From CAZWRV01 sp964636325 (GTDB lineage Bacteria > Verrucomicrobiota > Lentisphaeria > Victivallales > GWF2-50-93): a stretch of 48,687 nucleotides of DNA. The notes below the pieces were generated by a model. It did not search any database. It had not been told where the DNA came from and worked only from the letters and a program-made list of their open reading frames with translations. Numbering within the stretch: the stretch's first letter is position 1; the number at the start of each line of letters is the position of its first letter. A program made the position numbers and the translations under genes. This document shows positions 15,990 through 24,747 of this stretch, piece after piece. The stretch covers positions 1 through 48,687 of the forward strand of contig CAZWRV010000042.1 in NCBI GenBank assembly GCA_964636325.1. The letters are read 5' to 3'.

Positions 15990-18986
15990 TCATTCTGCGG
16001 TTTCGACGCCTTTTACGCGCCATGCGGTCTGGCCCGCCTTGTTTGGCTTCGCGGAGCCTGAATAGAGGAAGCTGCCGGCCCATTCGAATCCGCCGACGGA
16101 TACGGCGCAGTCCGGCAGGGAGGTTTCGGGGATTTTTCCGGATTCACCTGAGAGGTCGAGTATGTTACGCTCCGAATTCAGCGGCTCCTTGCTGCGGACG
16201 GAGGCGGTGATCTTCTTCTTGCCCCATTTCACAGTGACGGTTTCGCCGGTTTCCGGCTTGAAGACGGCGGAGCCGCCGGACTCCTTGAAGGAACTTTTGA
16301 AGGCGTCGCCGAGAACCCCGCTGAAAGTGTAGTTGCCGACGCTGATTGAGAGTTCCGAGGCCTTTGTGATCGAAGGCGCCGGCGAGAATCCGCCCGTGAA
16401 ATTGAATGCTGCGTCTATCGAGAAGGAGTCCTTGGAGCCTTTCGGGCTCTGGCTGCGGGCAGAGGAGAACTTGTTCTTCGTTGAATATCCTCCTTGGACG
16501 AATTCAGCGGTGAAGGCCATGTCCTTGGTGACGTTTTGCACTACCAGCGGGTTGGCGGCCGAGGAGAAGCCGTCCGGGCCGGCCCATTTCGAGAAGAGGT
16601 ATCCTTCGTCGGGGGTGGCGGTGACGGGCGAGCTGTCCGTGCCGTCCTCGACCTCCTGGGAGCCTTGGCTGACGGAGCCGCCGGTTTCCGCAGTGAACGT
16701 CAGGGTATGAGTGGCCGCCTGTCCGAAGCATGCCAGATGCGGGCACGGTATTCCGTCGAGAAGCCGGAAGTCGCCTCCGGCGAAAAGCGACGAGCCGTCG
16801 TCGGAGACATGGACGGCGTCGGCTATCGGGTCGCCGGGGGAGGGGTTCCATGACGTCGGAAGGCCGCTGCCGGTGTAGATTCCCGCCATGGCCCAGCGCG
16901 TCTGACCGCCGACGTTCGTGAAGTAGCCGGCGACATAGAGGACGGTTCCGTCCTTGGAAAGGGAGATGGATCTCACCGATCCGTGGTAAGAGCTTCCTTC
17001 CGCGTCAAGCTGCGGATCCCATGGAGTGGGCAGCGCCGAGGATGTGTAGATCGCGGCCAGCTTGTTTCGGACTCCATCTCCCACCTTGTTGAACCATCCG
17101 CCCGCGTAGAGGATGCTTCCGTCCGGCGAGACGGTGAGTGTGGTGACCATCGAGCCCAGGGGCGATTCGCTTTTCAGGTTCGGATTCCAGGCGAGGACGG
17201 CGCCGGTTGCGGCGTCTATCGCGGCGATGTCGTCCTGGAGCGCGCCGCCTGCGTGGTCGAAGCTGCCGCCGACATATACGGTTTTTCCGTCTGGGGAGAC
17301 CGCGATCGCCTGGACGTTGCCGGATGATGCCGAGCTGATGTCCGGCGCCCAGTCCTTGAGTTCGCCGGTGGCGGGATCGAGCGCGGCGATATAGTTCCTG
17401 GCGCTTCCGTTGAGCGTGTCGAAGCTGCCGCCCACGTAGAGCGTGTCGTTTGATGGGGACATGGCCAGGGCGAGCACCGGGGCGCTCGCGTCGGCGGTCC
17501 AGTCCGTGGCAAGTCCGGTGGAGGCGTCAAGGGCGGCGATGTTGTTCCTGGCCTGGCCGCCAATCTGCGAGAATGAGCCTCCTACGAAGAGCGTCTTGCC
17601 GTCGGCCGATATCTGCATGGCCTGTACCGAGGGGTAGTCGCCGCCGGACGGGGCGGGGTTGAAGGCGGTGGCCTTGCCGGTCTTGATGTCGATCGCGGCC
17701 ATGAGCTCTCGCGGCTCACCTCCGACCGAAAGGAATGTCCCTCCGAGGCATACCTTACCGGACTCCTGGCTGATCACGGTGACGGGGGTGGGGACCATTG
17801 GCGTCCATGCCTCCGCCGCGGCGGTGGAGGTGTCGAGCGCCGCGAAGTTCACGTGGCTTCCGCCGCCGATCTGCGTGAACGAGCCCGCGGCGAAAAGCGT
17901 CCCTCCGTCGTCGGACAGCGCAAGCGAGCTTACGTATGTGGAATCGCTGTTGTAGAGGCCGGGATTCCATGCGGAAACGGTTCCAGTTGAAGTGCTTATG
18001 GCCGCCAATTTCGCCTGGTTCACACCCCCTATGCTTGTGAAGTTGCCGCCGACGAAGGCGGTCTTTCCATCGGAGGACAGCACGAGCGACTTGACGAACG
18101 AGGTGCCGCCGAAGTAGCCGCCCTGGGGGTTCGGGTTCCAGGAGGTGGCGCTGCCAGTGATGGAGTCTATGGCGGCGAGGCAGTTCCTCGGCACGCCCGC
18201 GCATGTGTCGAACGAGCCGGCCACATAGACCGTCTTTCCGTCGGGGGACGGCACGACGGCCCGCACGTCGGCTTCGGACGAGGACGAGACCCCCGGATTC
18301 CAAGAGGACACTGCGCCGGTCACGGCGCTGATCGCGGCGATCCTGTTGCGTTCCTGTCCGCCCATGCCGACGAACCATCCTGCCGCATAGACCGTCTTTC
18401 CGTCAGGGGACAAGGAGAGGGCGTTGACAGTTCCGTTGCTGTCCGGGTTCCAGCTTTTCACGGCGCCGGTCGCGGAGTCTATTGCGGCGATGTTGTTGCG
18501 GGTCTGCCCCCCGATTGTGGTGAAGTAGCCGCCGATATAGAGCGTGCCGCGGTCGGGGGACAGGGCGAGCGCCTTAATCTCGCCGAAGGCGCCCGCGATG
18601 ACAGGCTTGAAAGCGGAGTCGAGGGAGTTGTCGCTCTTGACGTGGACAAGCTTTCCCACGTCGCCGGAGCCGCCTCTGCCGCCGCCGATGAACCATCCGC
18701 CCTTGCCGTCGGGGATTATCGCCGAAACGTAGTCGCCGATCTTCGGGAAGGAACTGTCTACCGCTCCGGTCGAGCCGTCGACAAGCGCGGCATAGCCCGT
18801 GTTCGGGCCTGCATAGGTGAGCATGAATCCGGCCACATAAATGACACCGTCCCCCTCCTCGATGCATTCGACATCGTAGTCGGTCATCCACATGTCGCCG
18901 CGCGGCTTGCTGGAAAATGCCCCGTAGACTGGCGAAAGCGCCATGAGCAAGGCGGCTGCCGCTATGATGCGGGTAAACGATTTCAT
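15990..18986 (-). CDS. Secreted 14-repeat beta-propeller protein
   Basis: About 998 residues. MKSFTRIIAAAALLMALSP (start 18986, AAGGGG 8 nt upstream) is a signal peptide; an upstream in-frame start at 19070 would bury it and is rejected. I count 14 repeats of about 48 residues built on LSPDGKTVYVGGSF...IGG...RNNIAAIDxxTGAVxxWNP, resembling delta-60/DUF5122-type propeller repeats and enough for two seven-bladed propellers. Residues about 758-825 are an InlB B-repeat-like module (FTAETGGSVSQGSQEV, ATPDEGYLFSKWAGPDG). The last 170 residues are a separate Gly/Ser-rich beta domain. It is probably exported or surface-exposed. No enzyme motif was seen. Confidence 0.85.
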   Translation of the reverse strand: MKSFTRIIAAAALLMALSPVYGAFSSKPRGDMWMTDYDVECIEEGDGVIYVAGFMLTYAGPNTGYAALVDGSTGAVDSSFPKIGDYVSAIIPDGKGGWFIGGGRGGSGDVGKLVHVKSDNSLDSAFKPVIAGAFGEIKALALSPDRGTLYIGGYFTTIGGQTRNNIAAIDSATGAVKSWNPDSNGTVNALSLSPDGKTVYAAGWFVGMGGQERNRIAAISAVTGAVSSWNPGVSSSSEADVRAVVPSPDGKTVYVAGSFDTCAGVPRNCLAAIDSITGSATSWNPNPQGGYFGGTSFVKSLVLSSDGKTAFVGGNFTSIGGVNQAKLAAISTSTGTVSAWNPGLYNSDSTYVSSLALSDDGGTLFAAGSFTQIGGGSHVNFAALDTSTAAAEAWTPMVPTPVTVISQESGKVCLGGTFLSVGGEPRELMAAIDIKTGKATAFNPAPSGGDYPSVQAMQISADGKTLFVGGSFSQIGGQARNNIAALDASTGLATDWTADASAPVLALAMSPSNDTLYVGGSFDTLNGSARNYIAALDPATGELKDWAPDISSASSGNVQAIAVSPDGKTVYVGGSFDHAGGALQDDIAAIDAATGAVLAWNPNLKSESPLGSMVTTLTVSPDGSILYAGGWFNKVGDGVRNKLAAIYTSSALPTPWDPQLDAEGSSYHGSVRSISLSKDGTVLYVAGYFTNVGGQTRWAMAGIYTGSGLPTSWNPSPGDPIADAVHVSDDGSSLFAGGDFRLLDGIPCPHLACFGQAATHTLTFTAETGGSVSQGSQEVEDGTDSSPVTATPDEGYLFSKWAGPDGFSSAANPLVVQNVTKDMAFTAEFVQGGYSTKNKFSSARSQSPKGSKDSFSIDAAFNFTGGFSPAPSITKASELSISVGNYTFSGVLGDAFKSSFKESGGSAVFKPETGETVTVKWGKKKITASVRSKEPLNSERNILDLSGESGKIPETSLPDCAVSVGGFEWAGSFLYSGSAKPNKAGQTAWRVKGVETAE

Positions 18987-19165
18987 GAGAAGGGCCCCTT
19001 GCTGTTGCTTATAAATCCCTTGAATCCCTTGAATGGACGGCGGTCGAAAACAACCGCGCACGGCAGGCATTCACTGTCCGCCGTCCGGCATTTGCGCTTG
19101 CTTAATATATATGGTATAAGCGAAAGATGAAATGCCGCCGTCTTAAATATGGAGGCGGGGGAGTA

Positions 19166-19969
19166 TCAGCCGAGCGGATGGAGTGACGGCGTGCCGGCGG
19201 AGAAGGAGCATATTTCGGAGAAACCTGCGGCGCGCGCCAGCTCCAGGGCATCCGCGAAGTTCGCTGCGACCTCATCCGGCCTGTGCGCATCGGAGCCGAG
19301 GGTGAGCATGAGGCCGCGCCTGCGGGCGAGCTTCAGTATCTCCAGCGAAGGATAAAGCTCCTTCACCGGTTTCCTCAGGCCGGAGGTGTTGACCTCAATG
19401 GCCATGCCTGCCTTCCCTGCGGCCTCGAGTATCTCGTCGAATGATGAAAGCATCCTTCGCATGTCCGAGTGGAGATGGCCGAACTTTTTCGGGAGGTCGA
19501 AGTGACCCAGTATGTTGAACCTGCCCGACCGGACCATGGCCAGCATTGCCTCCGCGTATCCCTCCCACGTCCTGTCGGCAGTCCCCTCGTCATTCCAGAG
19601 GTGCATGAATTCGGGATTGTCGTGCGGGAAGTCTTCGACATAGTGGATCGAGCCGATGACGTAGTCGAAGCGGCCTTCCTCTAGGAACGCATAGACCTCG
19701 TCCATCCTGCCGGGGACCCAGTCCGCCTCGATGCCGAACCTGACCGTCATGTCACGGGAGACTGCGGACGCGTCCTCCACGAGCTTCCTATAGGTCGGGA
19801 ATTCGTCCTCGTCCATCCTGAATCTGGAATCGTAGCCCCGGGGCACGGGGATATGGTCTGAAAAACCGATTTCTGAAAGCCCGAGCGCCGCCGCCACGGC
19901 CGCATATTCGCGCGGCGAACCTTCTGCGTGCCTGCAGAGCGATGTGTGGAGATGGTAGTCGAGAAGCAT
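19166..19969 (-). CDS. Histidinol-phosphatase, PHP family
   Basis: A 267-residue PHP metallophosphatase of the HisK/HisJ type, which dephosphorylates histidinol phosphate in histidine synthesis. Metal-binding motifs are in order: DYHLHTSLCRHA at the N-terminus, FSDHIP near 38, GIEADW near 79, GSIHYVEDFPHD near 106, GHFDLPKKF near 155, EVNTSG near 194 and GSDAHRPDEV near 227. Length matches the family. No other his gene is in the window, which is common for this enzyme. It is downstream of dnaA on the same strand, with a hairpin-rich gap between. Confidence 0.9.
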   Translation of the reverse strand: MLLDYHLHTSLCRHAEGSPREYAAVAAALGLSEIGFSDHIPVPRGYDSRFRMDEDEFPTYRKLVEDASAVSRDMTVRFGIEADWVPGRMDEVYAFLEEGRFDYVIGSIHYVEDFPHDNPEFMHLWNDEGTADRTWEGYAEAMLAMVRSGRFNILGHFDLPKKFGHLHSDMRRMLSSFDEILEAAGKAGMAIEVNTSGLRKPVKELYPSLEILKLARRRGLMLTLGSDAHRPDEVAANFADALELARAAGFSEICSFSAGTPSLHPLG

Positions 19970-20040
19970 ATTCTCCCGGGATGCCGGACGGTGCGGCGGT
20001 GAATTGTGAACGCTGGTCGCGAGCCGCGGGGCAATTGCTG

Positions 20041-20079
20041 TATGAATTCAGCAAACTACGCTCTTTTGCTGAATTCATA
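20041..20079. repeat. Palindromic repeat with conserved loop, copy 1
   Basis: TATGAATTCAGCAAA and its exact complement flank a 9-nt loop that reads AGAGCGTAG on the minus strand. Related copies are at 20187-20225 and 32815-32849. The gap 19970-20245 holds two copies and no gene. Confidence 0.85.
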
Positions 20080-20186
20080 GTTGAAGAAAAATGCGAAATC
20101 GTTCGTTTTGTGGCTAAAAACTGGGATTTTTCACGCTTTATGTCCGCTTTTATCGGAAACAATTCGGATTTTGCATTTTTCCTAGG

Positions 20187-20225
20187 TAAATATTCATTGA
20201 AAGGGCGTAGTTCACTGAATATTTA
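20187..20225. repeat. Palindromic repeat with conserved loop, copy 2
   Basis: TAAATATTCATTGAA and TTCACTGAATATTTA pair with one mismatch around the loop AGGGCGTAG. Stem sequence differs from the other copies but pairing and loop are kept. It lies 20 nt past the dnaA stop and could also act as its terminator hairpin. Confidence 0.85.
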
Positions 20226-20245
20226 CGGAGGATGTGCCCTTCTGT

Positions 20246-21640
20246 TCAGACGACTTGCAGCTTACGTTCGATATGGGATATGGTTCTGTTCAGGGTTTCA
20301 TTCGAGCGGCGTTCTTTCTCGATCTTATTCACCGCGTGTATGACCGTGGCGTGGTTCCTGTTCCCGAAAAGCTCCCCGATTTCCGGGAAGGACTTTTCCG
20401 TCATGCGCCTGCTGAGATACATGGCGATCATACGAGGGACGGCTATGTTGCTGGGGCGCTTGCTGCCGGTCAGGTCGGCGATGCGGAGCTCGAAATGGTC
20501 GGCCACATGCTTCTGGATCGTTTCCACCGTAAGCCTCTTGGCGGCCTCCTGCTCGAGGTAGCGGCAGAGCAGCGATTCCGCCTTTTCAACCGTCATGCCG
20601 GAATTGTGATAGGCGGAAAACGCGACAAGCCTGAGAAGAGCCCCCTCGAGGGCACGGACATCGGACACGATGTTCCTGGCGATGAAGAGCAGCACCTCGT
20701 CGTCGAACTTCACGAGGTGGTTTTCCTGCTTCTTCTTGAGCACGGCGAGGCGCGTCTCCTCGCTGAATGGTTCGATCTCCACCGTCAGGCCGGATGAGAA
20801 GCGGGAGATGAGCCTGGTCTCTATGCCGGTCATCTCGTTCGGGCTCTTGTCCGAGGTCAGAAGAATCTTGCTGTTCTCGTTGTAGAGGCTGTTGAAGGTG
20901 TTGAAGAACTCCTCCTGGAGCCGGTCGGTCTTGGCGAGGAACTCGATGTCGTCCACGAGGAGGTAGTCCAGTTTCCTGAACCTGTTCCTGAAGCTCCAGT
21001 GCTTGTTGGTCCGCAGGGCGTCGACGTAATGGTTCATCAGCTCCTCGCAGGTGAGGTATTCGACATCGGCCTTGCGGTTGAGCTTCTTCACCTCGTTGGC
21101 CACCGCCTGTATGAGGTGCGTCTTGCCTAGCCCCGGCCTGGAATAGACGAAGAGCGGGTTAGCCGATAGGGCGCTCTTGCTGGACTCCACCATCCCCATG
21201 GCGGCCGCGTACGCTATCCTGTTCTCGGGGCCGACGACGAAGTTGCTGAACGTGAACAGCGGGTTGCAGTTCGGCGCCAGGCCTCCGGACTGTCCGGCAT
21301 GAGGGACGTGTCCGGAATGGGAGGAATGAGCGGATCTCGTTGGCTGCGCATCAGCTGTATCGCAAGAAGGCTGCTCGCTGAAATGGCCGGTCTCAAGCCT
21401 GATGCGGTATTCGGCGCCGGACGCCTTGTGCAGGCCGGCCCTGATCATCTCCTCGAAGTGGCCGTGGATCCAGTCGCTGGTGAACTCGTCGGAAACCCCC
21501 AGGACTGCCGTCCCATTGTCGTTGCCGAGCGGGACTATGGGCTCTATCCAGCGCCTGTAGGTCTCAGCATCCCTTATGGCCTCCTTGATATGCCGCTTGG
21601 CTCTGCTCCATACACCGCCGAATCCGCTGTCCGCATCCAT
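20246..21640 (-). CDS. dnaA: Chromosomal replication initiator DnaA
   Basis: DnaA binds DnaA boxes at oriC and melts the origin. The 464-residue product has domain I (to about 80), a short His/Ser-rich linker, the AAA+ domain and a C-terminal DNA-binding domain with FGNRNHATVIHAVNKIE, a variant of the DnaA signature. Walker A is SRPGLGKT at 167-174; the usual first glycine is serine. Walker B is LDYLLVDDIEF at about 224-234. AGGGA precedes ATG 21640 by 7 nt. Neighbours are a PHP phosphatase and nagA instead of dnaN. The upstream gap carries a box array and AT-rich DNA, consistent with oriC next to dnaA. Confidence 0.97.
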   Translation of the reverse strand: MDADSGFGGVWSRAKRHIKEAIRDAETYRRWIEPIVPLGNDNGTAVLGVSDEFTSDWIHGHFEEMIRAGLHKASGAEYRIRLETGHFSEQPSCDTADAQPTRSAHSSHSGHVPHAGQSGGLAPNCNPLFTFSNFVVGPENRIAYAAAMGMVESSKSALSANPLFVYSRPGLGKTHLIQAVANEVKKLNRKADVEYLTCEELMNHYVDALRTNKHWSFRNRFRKLDYLLVDDIEFLAKTDRLQEEFFNTFNSLYNENSKILLTSDKSPNEMTGIETRLISRFSSGLTVEIEPFSEETRLAVLKKKQENHLVKFDDEVLLFIARNIVSDVRALEGALLRLVAFSAYHNSGMTVEKAESLLCRYLEQEAAKRLTVETIQKHVADHFELRIADLTGSKRPSNIAVPRMIAMYLSRRMTEKSFPEIGELFGNRNHATVIHAVNKIEKERRSNETLNRTISHIERKLQVV

Positions 21641-22154
21641 GACTATGTCCCTGAAATGAGAATTATTAACAACTCCTTGCGCCCCCTGGGCTCAGAGGGC
21701 GCTTCCTCCTGCCGGAGCCGCCTCCCGGACGTCGCGGTCAGGTGGCCTCCGGCATGCTCCGATGCGGAAGCTGGGCGCCGCCAGGCCACGTATTCCGCCT
21801 TGATTATGAGCTGAAAAGGCGTAATTTCATGGCTCCAGCGGCGGACTCGTGGTCAGGATTGGATGGAATGGATATGATGCAAATCTGTAAGTAACTGTTT
21901 TTTAAGATGTTTACGACGTCGGCGTCCGAATTATCAACAGTTATCAACAGCTTATTAACAACCCTTGCCCGCTTCTGCTGGGAAATTTATTGATTTCAAG
22001 TTAGATTGTCATGATTAAATGGCAAGCCGTTTAAGAGAAAGAAATCCGCGATATGTTGTAAGTCATTGATTTAAAGTTAAATTATTCTGAAAAATTTGTA
22101 GTGAGGCGGCCGGACGCCGGCGCCTCCGCAGCACCGCATATTATTTGCAAGCAT
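21641..22154. other. Probable replication origin (oriC)
   Basis: This 514-bp gene-free gap upstream of dnaA holds three box-like 9-mers in a row, TTATCAACA (21931-21939), TTATCAACA (21941-21949) and TTATTAACA (21952-21960), plus TTATTAACA at 21663-21671. They match the DnaA-box consensus TTATCCACA with one or two changes. Next come two AT-rich stretches carrying a direct repeat ATTGATTT(C/A)AAGTTA (21989 and 22065), a likely unwinding region. The 21672-21870 part is GC-rich and featureless. Confidence 0.72.
21931..21960 (+). promoter_or_regulatory. Tandem DnaA-box array
   Basis: Three 9-mers at 10-11-bp spacing on one face of the helix: TTATCAACA, TTATCAACA, TTATTAACA. The spacing suits cooperative DnaA loading. 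Confidence 0.72.
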
Positions 22155-23345
22155 ATGAAAAACAGGACTTTATACTTGTCGGACTGGTCCCTGACCCCGG
22201 CGGCGAAGATCATGAATTCGGGCGTCCTCTGCGAGGGCGAACGGATACTTGCGCTGGGGGGCGCGTCGGCCTTCGAGCTCGAGCCCTCCCTGGAGCTGGT
22301 TGACATGAAGGGCTGCTACTGCGTTCCGGGGATGATCGACACGCACATCCACGGCGCCGGCGGCTTCGACTCGAGCACGGCCTACGACAACGAGGCCGCG
22401 ATGGGCGAGATGTGCATGACCCTCGCCGAGCACGGCGTTACCTCCTTCCTCCCAACCATAATATCCGGGACGCCGGAGCGCATGCTCAGGGCCGTGTCCA
22501 CGCTCTCGAGGCTGGTAGACGGCACCTACGACGGCGCCCAGCCGCTGGGCATCCATGTCGAGGGACCGTTCCTCAACAAGGAGAAACACGGATCGCAGAT
22601 CGAGGATGACATCAGGCAGGTGGATCTCGGCGAGGCCCGGGAGCTGATAGAGGAGGGCAGGGGGCGCATCAGGATAATGACCTTCGCCCCGGAGCTTCAG
22701 AACTCGTTCAGGCTCCTTGAGCTTCTCTTGGAGAACAATATCTCTCCGTCCATGGGGCATTCGATAGCGGACGAGCAGACCGTCAGGCGGGCTGTGGACG
22801 CGGGAGCGCACAGATGCACCCACGTATTCAACGGCATGCCCCCGCTCAGCCACAGGACCGCCGGCATCACTGCCGTTGTCCTCACCGACGACAGGATCAC
22901 CGCTGAGATAATCCTGGACGGCACGCACATCCATCCGCGCATGGTCGACCTGGTATGCAGGGCCAAGCCGAAGGACAAGATCGTCGGGGTCAGCGACGCG
23001 GTGCAGGGCACCGGGCTCGACGACGGCAGCTACCGCATGGGGGACACGCAGATATTCGTCCGCGACGGAAGGGTGACCACCCGGGACGGCGTGCTCGCCG
23101 GCAGCACCATGATGCTCGAGCGCGGCTGGAGGCACCTTGTGCAGTTCTCGCACCTGAAGGCCACGGAGGCCGCCGCGTGCATGACGCTGAACCCGGCAAG
23201 GAGCCTCGGTCTCGACGACAGGGGCGAACTGGCGCCGGGCAAGCTTGCCGACATGGTCTTCTTCAACTCCAAGGACAACAGCGTCAGGATGGTAGTCGTC
23301 AAGGGCAGGATCGTCTACGATTCGGCCTCCAGGCCGAAGAACTGA
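22155..23345 (+). CDS. nagA: N-acetylglucosamine-6-phosphate deacetylase
   Basis: NagA removes acetate from GlcNAc-6-phosphate during aminosugar use or wall recycling. It is a cytoplasmic amidohydrolase TIM barrel. ATG 22155 (MKNRTLYLSDW, 396 residues) is preferred to an upstream GTG at 22101 because the family begins there, although the ribosome-binding site is weak. Metal and substrate motifs are in order: GMIDTHIHGAGG (HxH at 64 and 66), GIHVEGPFLN, MGHSIADEQT, THVFNGMPPLSHR, LDGTHIHP and VSDAVQGTG. NagB is not in the window. The gene runs away from the probable oriC. Confidence 0.95.
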   Translation: MKNRTLYLSDWSLTPAAKIMNSGVLCEGERILALGGASAFELEPSLELVDMKGCYCVPGMIDTHIHGAGGFDSSTAYDNEAAMGEMCMTLAEHGVTSFLPTIISGTPERMLRAVSTLSRLVDGTYDGAQPLGIHVEGPFLNKEKHGSQIEDDIRQVDLGEARELIEEGRGRIRIMTFAPELQNSFRLLELLLENNISPSMGHSIADEQTVRRAVDAGAHRCTHVFNGMPPLSHRTAGITAVVLTDDRITAEIILDGTHIHPRMVDLVCRAKPKDKIVGVSDAVQGTGLDDGSYRMGDTQIFVRDGRVTTRDGVLAGSTMMLERGWRHLVQFSHLKATEAAACMTLNPARSLGLDDRGELAPGKLADMVFFNSKDNSVRMVVVKGRIVYDSASRPKN

Positions 23346-23459
23346 GGCGGGCTCTGTCCTGCCGTAACCCAAAGGATAAAATCCTCTCACACAAAGACAC
23401 GGCGACACTAAGTTTTTTCCCGTGTGAAAAAGGCCGGCATGGCGGGCGGTGAAATCCAT

Positions 23460-24584
23460 ATGAACATTGCAGAAAGACAGAAGGCCCTGAGGTGCTGCTC
23501 GGCGCTGGTGGTCAAGGTCGGAACCAGGCTTCTGACCGACGCTTCGAGGATATCTCCGCTCATATCGCAGATCGCGTGGATCAAGAAGGAGAAGGGCAAG
23601 GACGTGCTTCTCGTCTCGTCCGGCGCCGTCGGCCTGGGCATGAAGGCGCTCGGGCTCGAATCCCGTCCGAGGAGCGTCCCCGAGATCCAGGCGCTCGCGG
23701 CAGTCGGACAGAGCAGGCTGATGTCGCTTTACGAGGCCGAGTGCAGGAAGCACGGCTTCCATGCCGCGCAGCTTCTCCTCACCGCAGGCGACATACGGGA
23801 CAGGGAGCGGCACATGAACGTGATGAACTGCGTCCGCACACTCTGGGGAAGGGGCATACTCCCGGTCATAAACGAGAACGACTCGGTTTCCGTCGACGAG
23901 CTGAAGTTCGGCGACAACGACCGCCTTGCGGCCCTGATAGCCGTCATGATGAGGGCCGGCCTCACCGTGATCCTTACCAGCGTCGACGGGCTGCATTCGA
24001 GGAAGGACGGGGGTTTTGACAAACGGATTTCTACAGTCCGTTCGATCACCGGGGAGATCCGCGGCATGGCCGCCGGCACCGACGACGGCGAGCTTTCGAT
24101 CGGTGGCATGGCTTCAAAGCTCAACGCCGCCGAGATCATCAGCTCCGCCGGCGAATACCTGTGGATCGCCGACGGCAGGGATCCGGAATCGCTCGTGAAG
24201 ATATTCAGGGGCGAGGATGTCGGTACGCTATTCCTGCCGCGTTCGGAAAAGCAGATGCGCTCGCACAAGAGATGGCTCAGCTTCTTCTCAAAGCCCGCGG
24301 GAACGGTCGCCATAGACGCGGGCGCGGCCAGGGCTGTCGTGGAACGGGGGAAAAGCCTGCTCCCTTCGGGCATAAGGGAGGTCAAGGGAAAATTCGCGCG
24401 CGGTGCCACAGTCCTTATCTGCGACGAGAGCGGAACCGCTCTGGCGAAAGGCCTCTCCAACTACAGCTCCGACGAGATGAAGCTCATCGCCGGACACAGG
24501 TCGGAAAAGATTGCCGACCTCATAGGATACCAGGGCGAGGACGAGGCCGTCCACAGGGACAACTTGGTCCTGACAAGGCCATAG
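23460..24584 (+). CDS. proB: Glutamate 5-kinase
   Basis: ProB phosphorylates glutamate, the first step of proline synthesis. From ATG 23460 the product has 374 residues, close to the E. coli length; in-frame starts at 23424 (GTG) and 23439 (ATG) would add 12 or 7 residues. The kinase domain opens SALVVKVGTRLLTD, with LVSSGAVGLGMKAL, NENDSVSVDELKFGDND and GGMASKLNAA. The C-terminal PUA domain (FARGATVLICDESGTALAKG, NYSSDEMKLIAGHRSEKI) allows feedback inhibition by proline. proA follows after 163 nt. Confidence 0.96.
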   Translation: MNIAERQKALRCCSALVVKVGTRLLTDASRISPLISQIAWIKKEKGKDVLLVSSGAVGLGMKALGLESRPRSVPEIQALAAVGQSRLMSLYEAECRKHGFHAAQLLLTAGDIRDRERHMNVMNCVRTLWGRGILPVINENDSVSVDELKFGDNDRLAALIAVMMRAGLTVILTSVDGLHSRKDGGFDKRISTVRSITGEIRGMAAGTDDGELSIGGMASKLNAAEIISSAGEYLWIADGRDPESLVKIFRGEDVGTLFLPRSEKQMRSHKRWLSFFSKPAGTVAIDAGAARAVVERGKSLLPSGIREVKGKFARGATVLICDESGTALAKGLSNYSSDEMKLIAGHRSEKIADLIGYQGEDEAVHRDNLVLTRP

Positions 24585-24709
24585 TGCCGGGTTCCGGAGG
24601 GTGATATGGTGGATGGTGCTGCGGGGCGAGCGTCGCAGGTCGCCGGCCAATTGTCTTTTTCCGACGGCAGGTCTCCAAAGGTTCCGAAAGGTATTGCTAT
24701 TGGAGTCTC

Positions 24710-24744
24710 AATAACGAATAACGAATAACCAACAACGAATAACC
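24710..24744 (+). repeat. Five 7-bp tandem repeats before proA
   Basis: Units AATAACG, AATAACG, AATAACC, AACAACG and AATAACC end 3 nt before the proA start codon and occupy the place of a Shine-Dalgarno sequence. The rest of the 163-nt proB-proA gap shows no clear signal. Confidence 0.85.
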
Positions 24745-24747
24745 GCA

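Noticed and set aside
20187..20225. Palindromes near dnaA considered as parS or dif sites
   Set aside because: They lack the parS core TGTTTCACGTGAAACA and the dif half-site pattern; the conserved part is the loop, not the arms.
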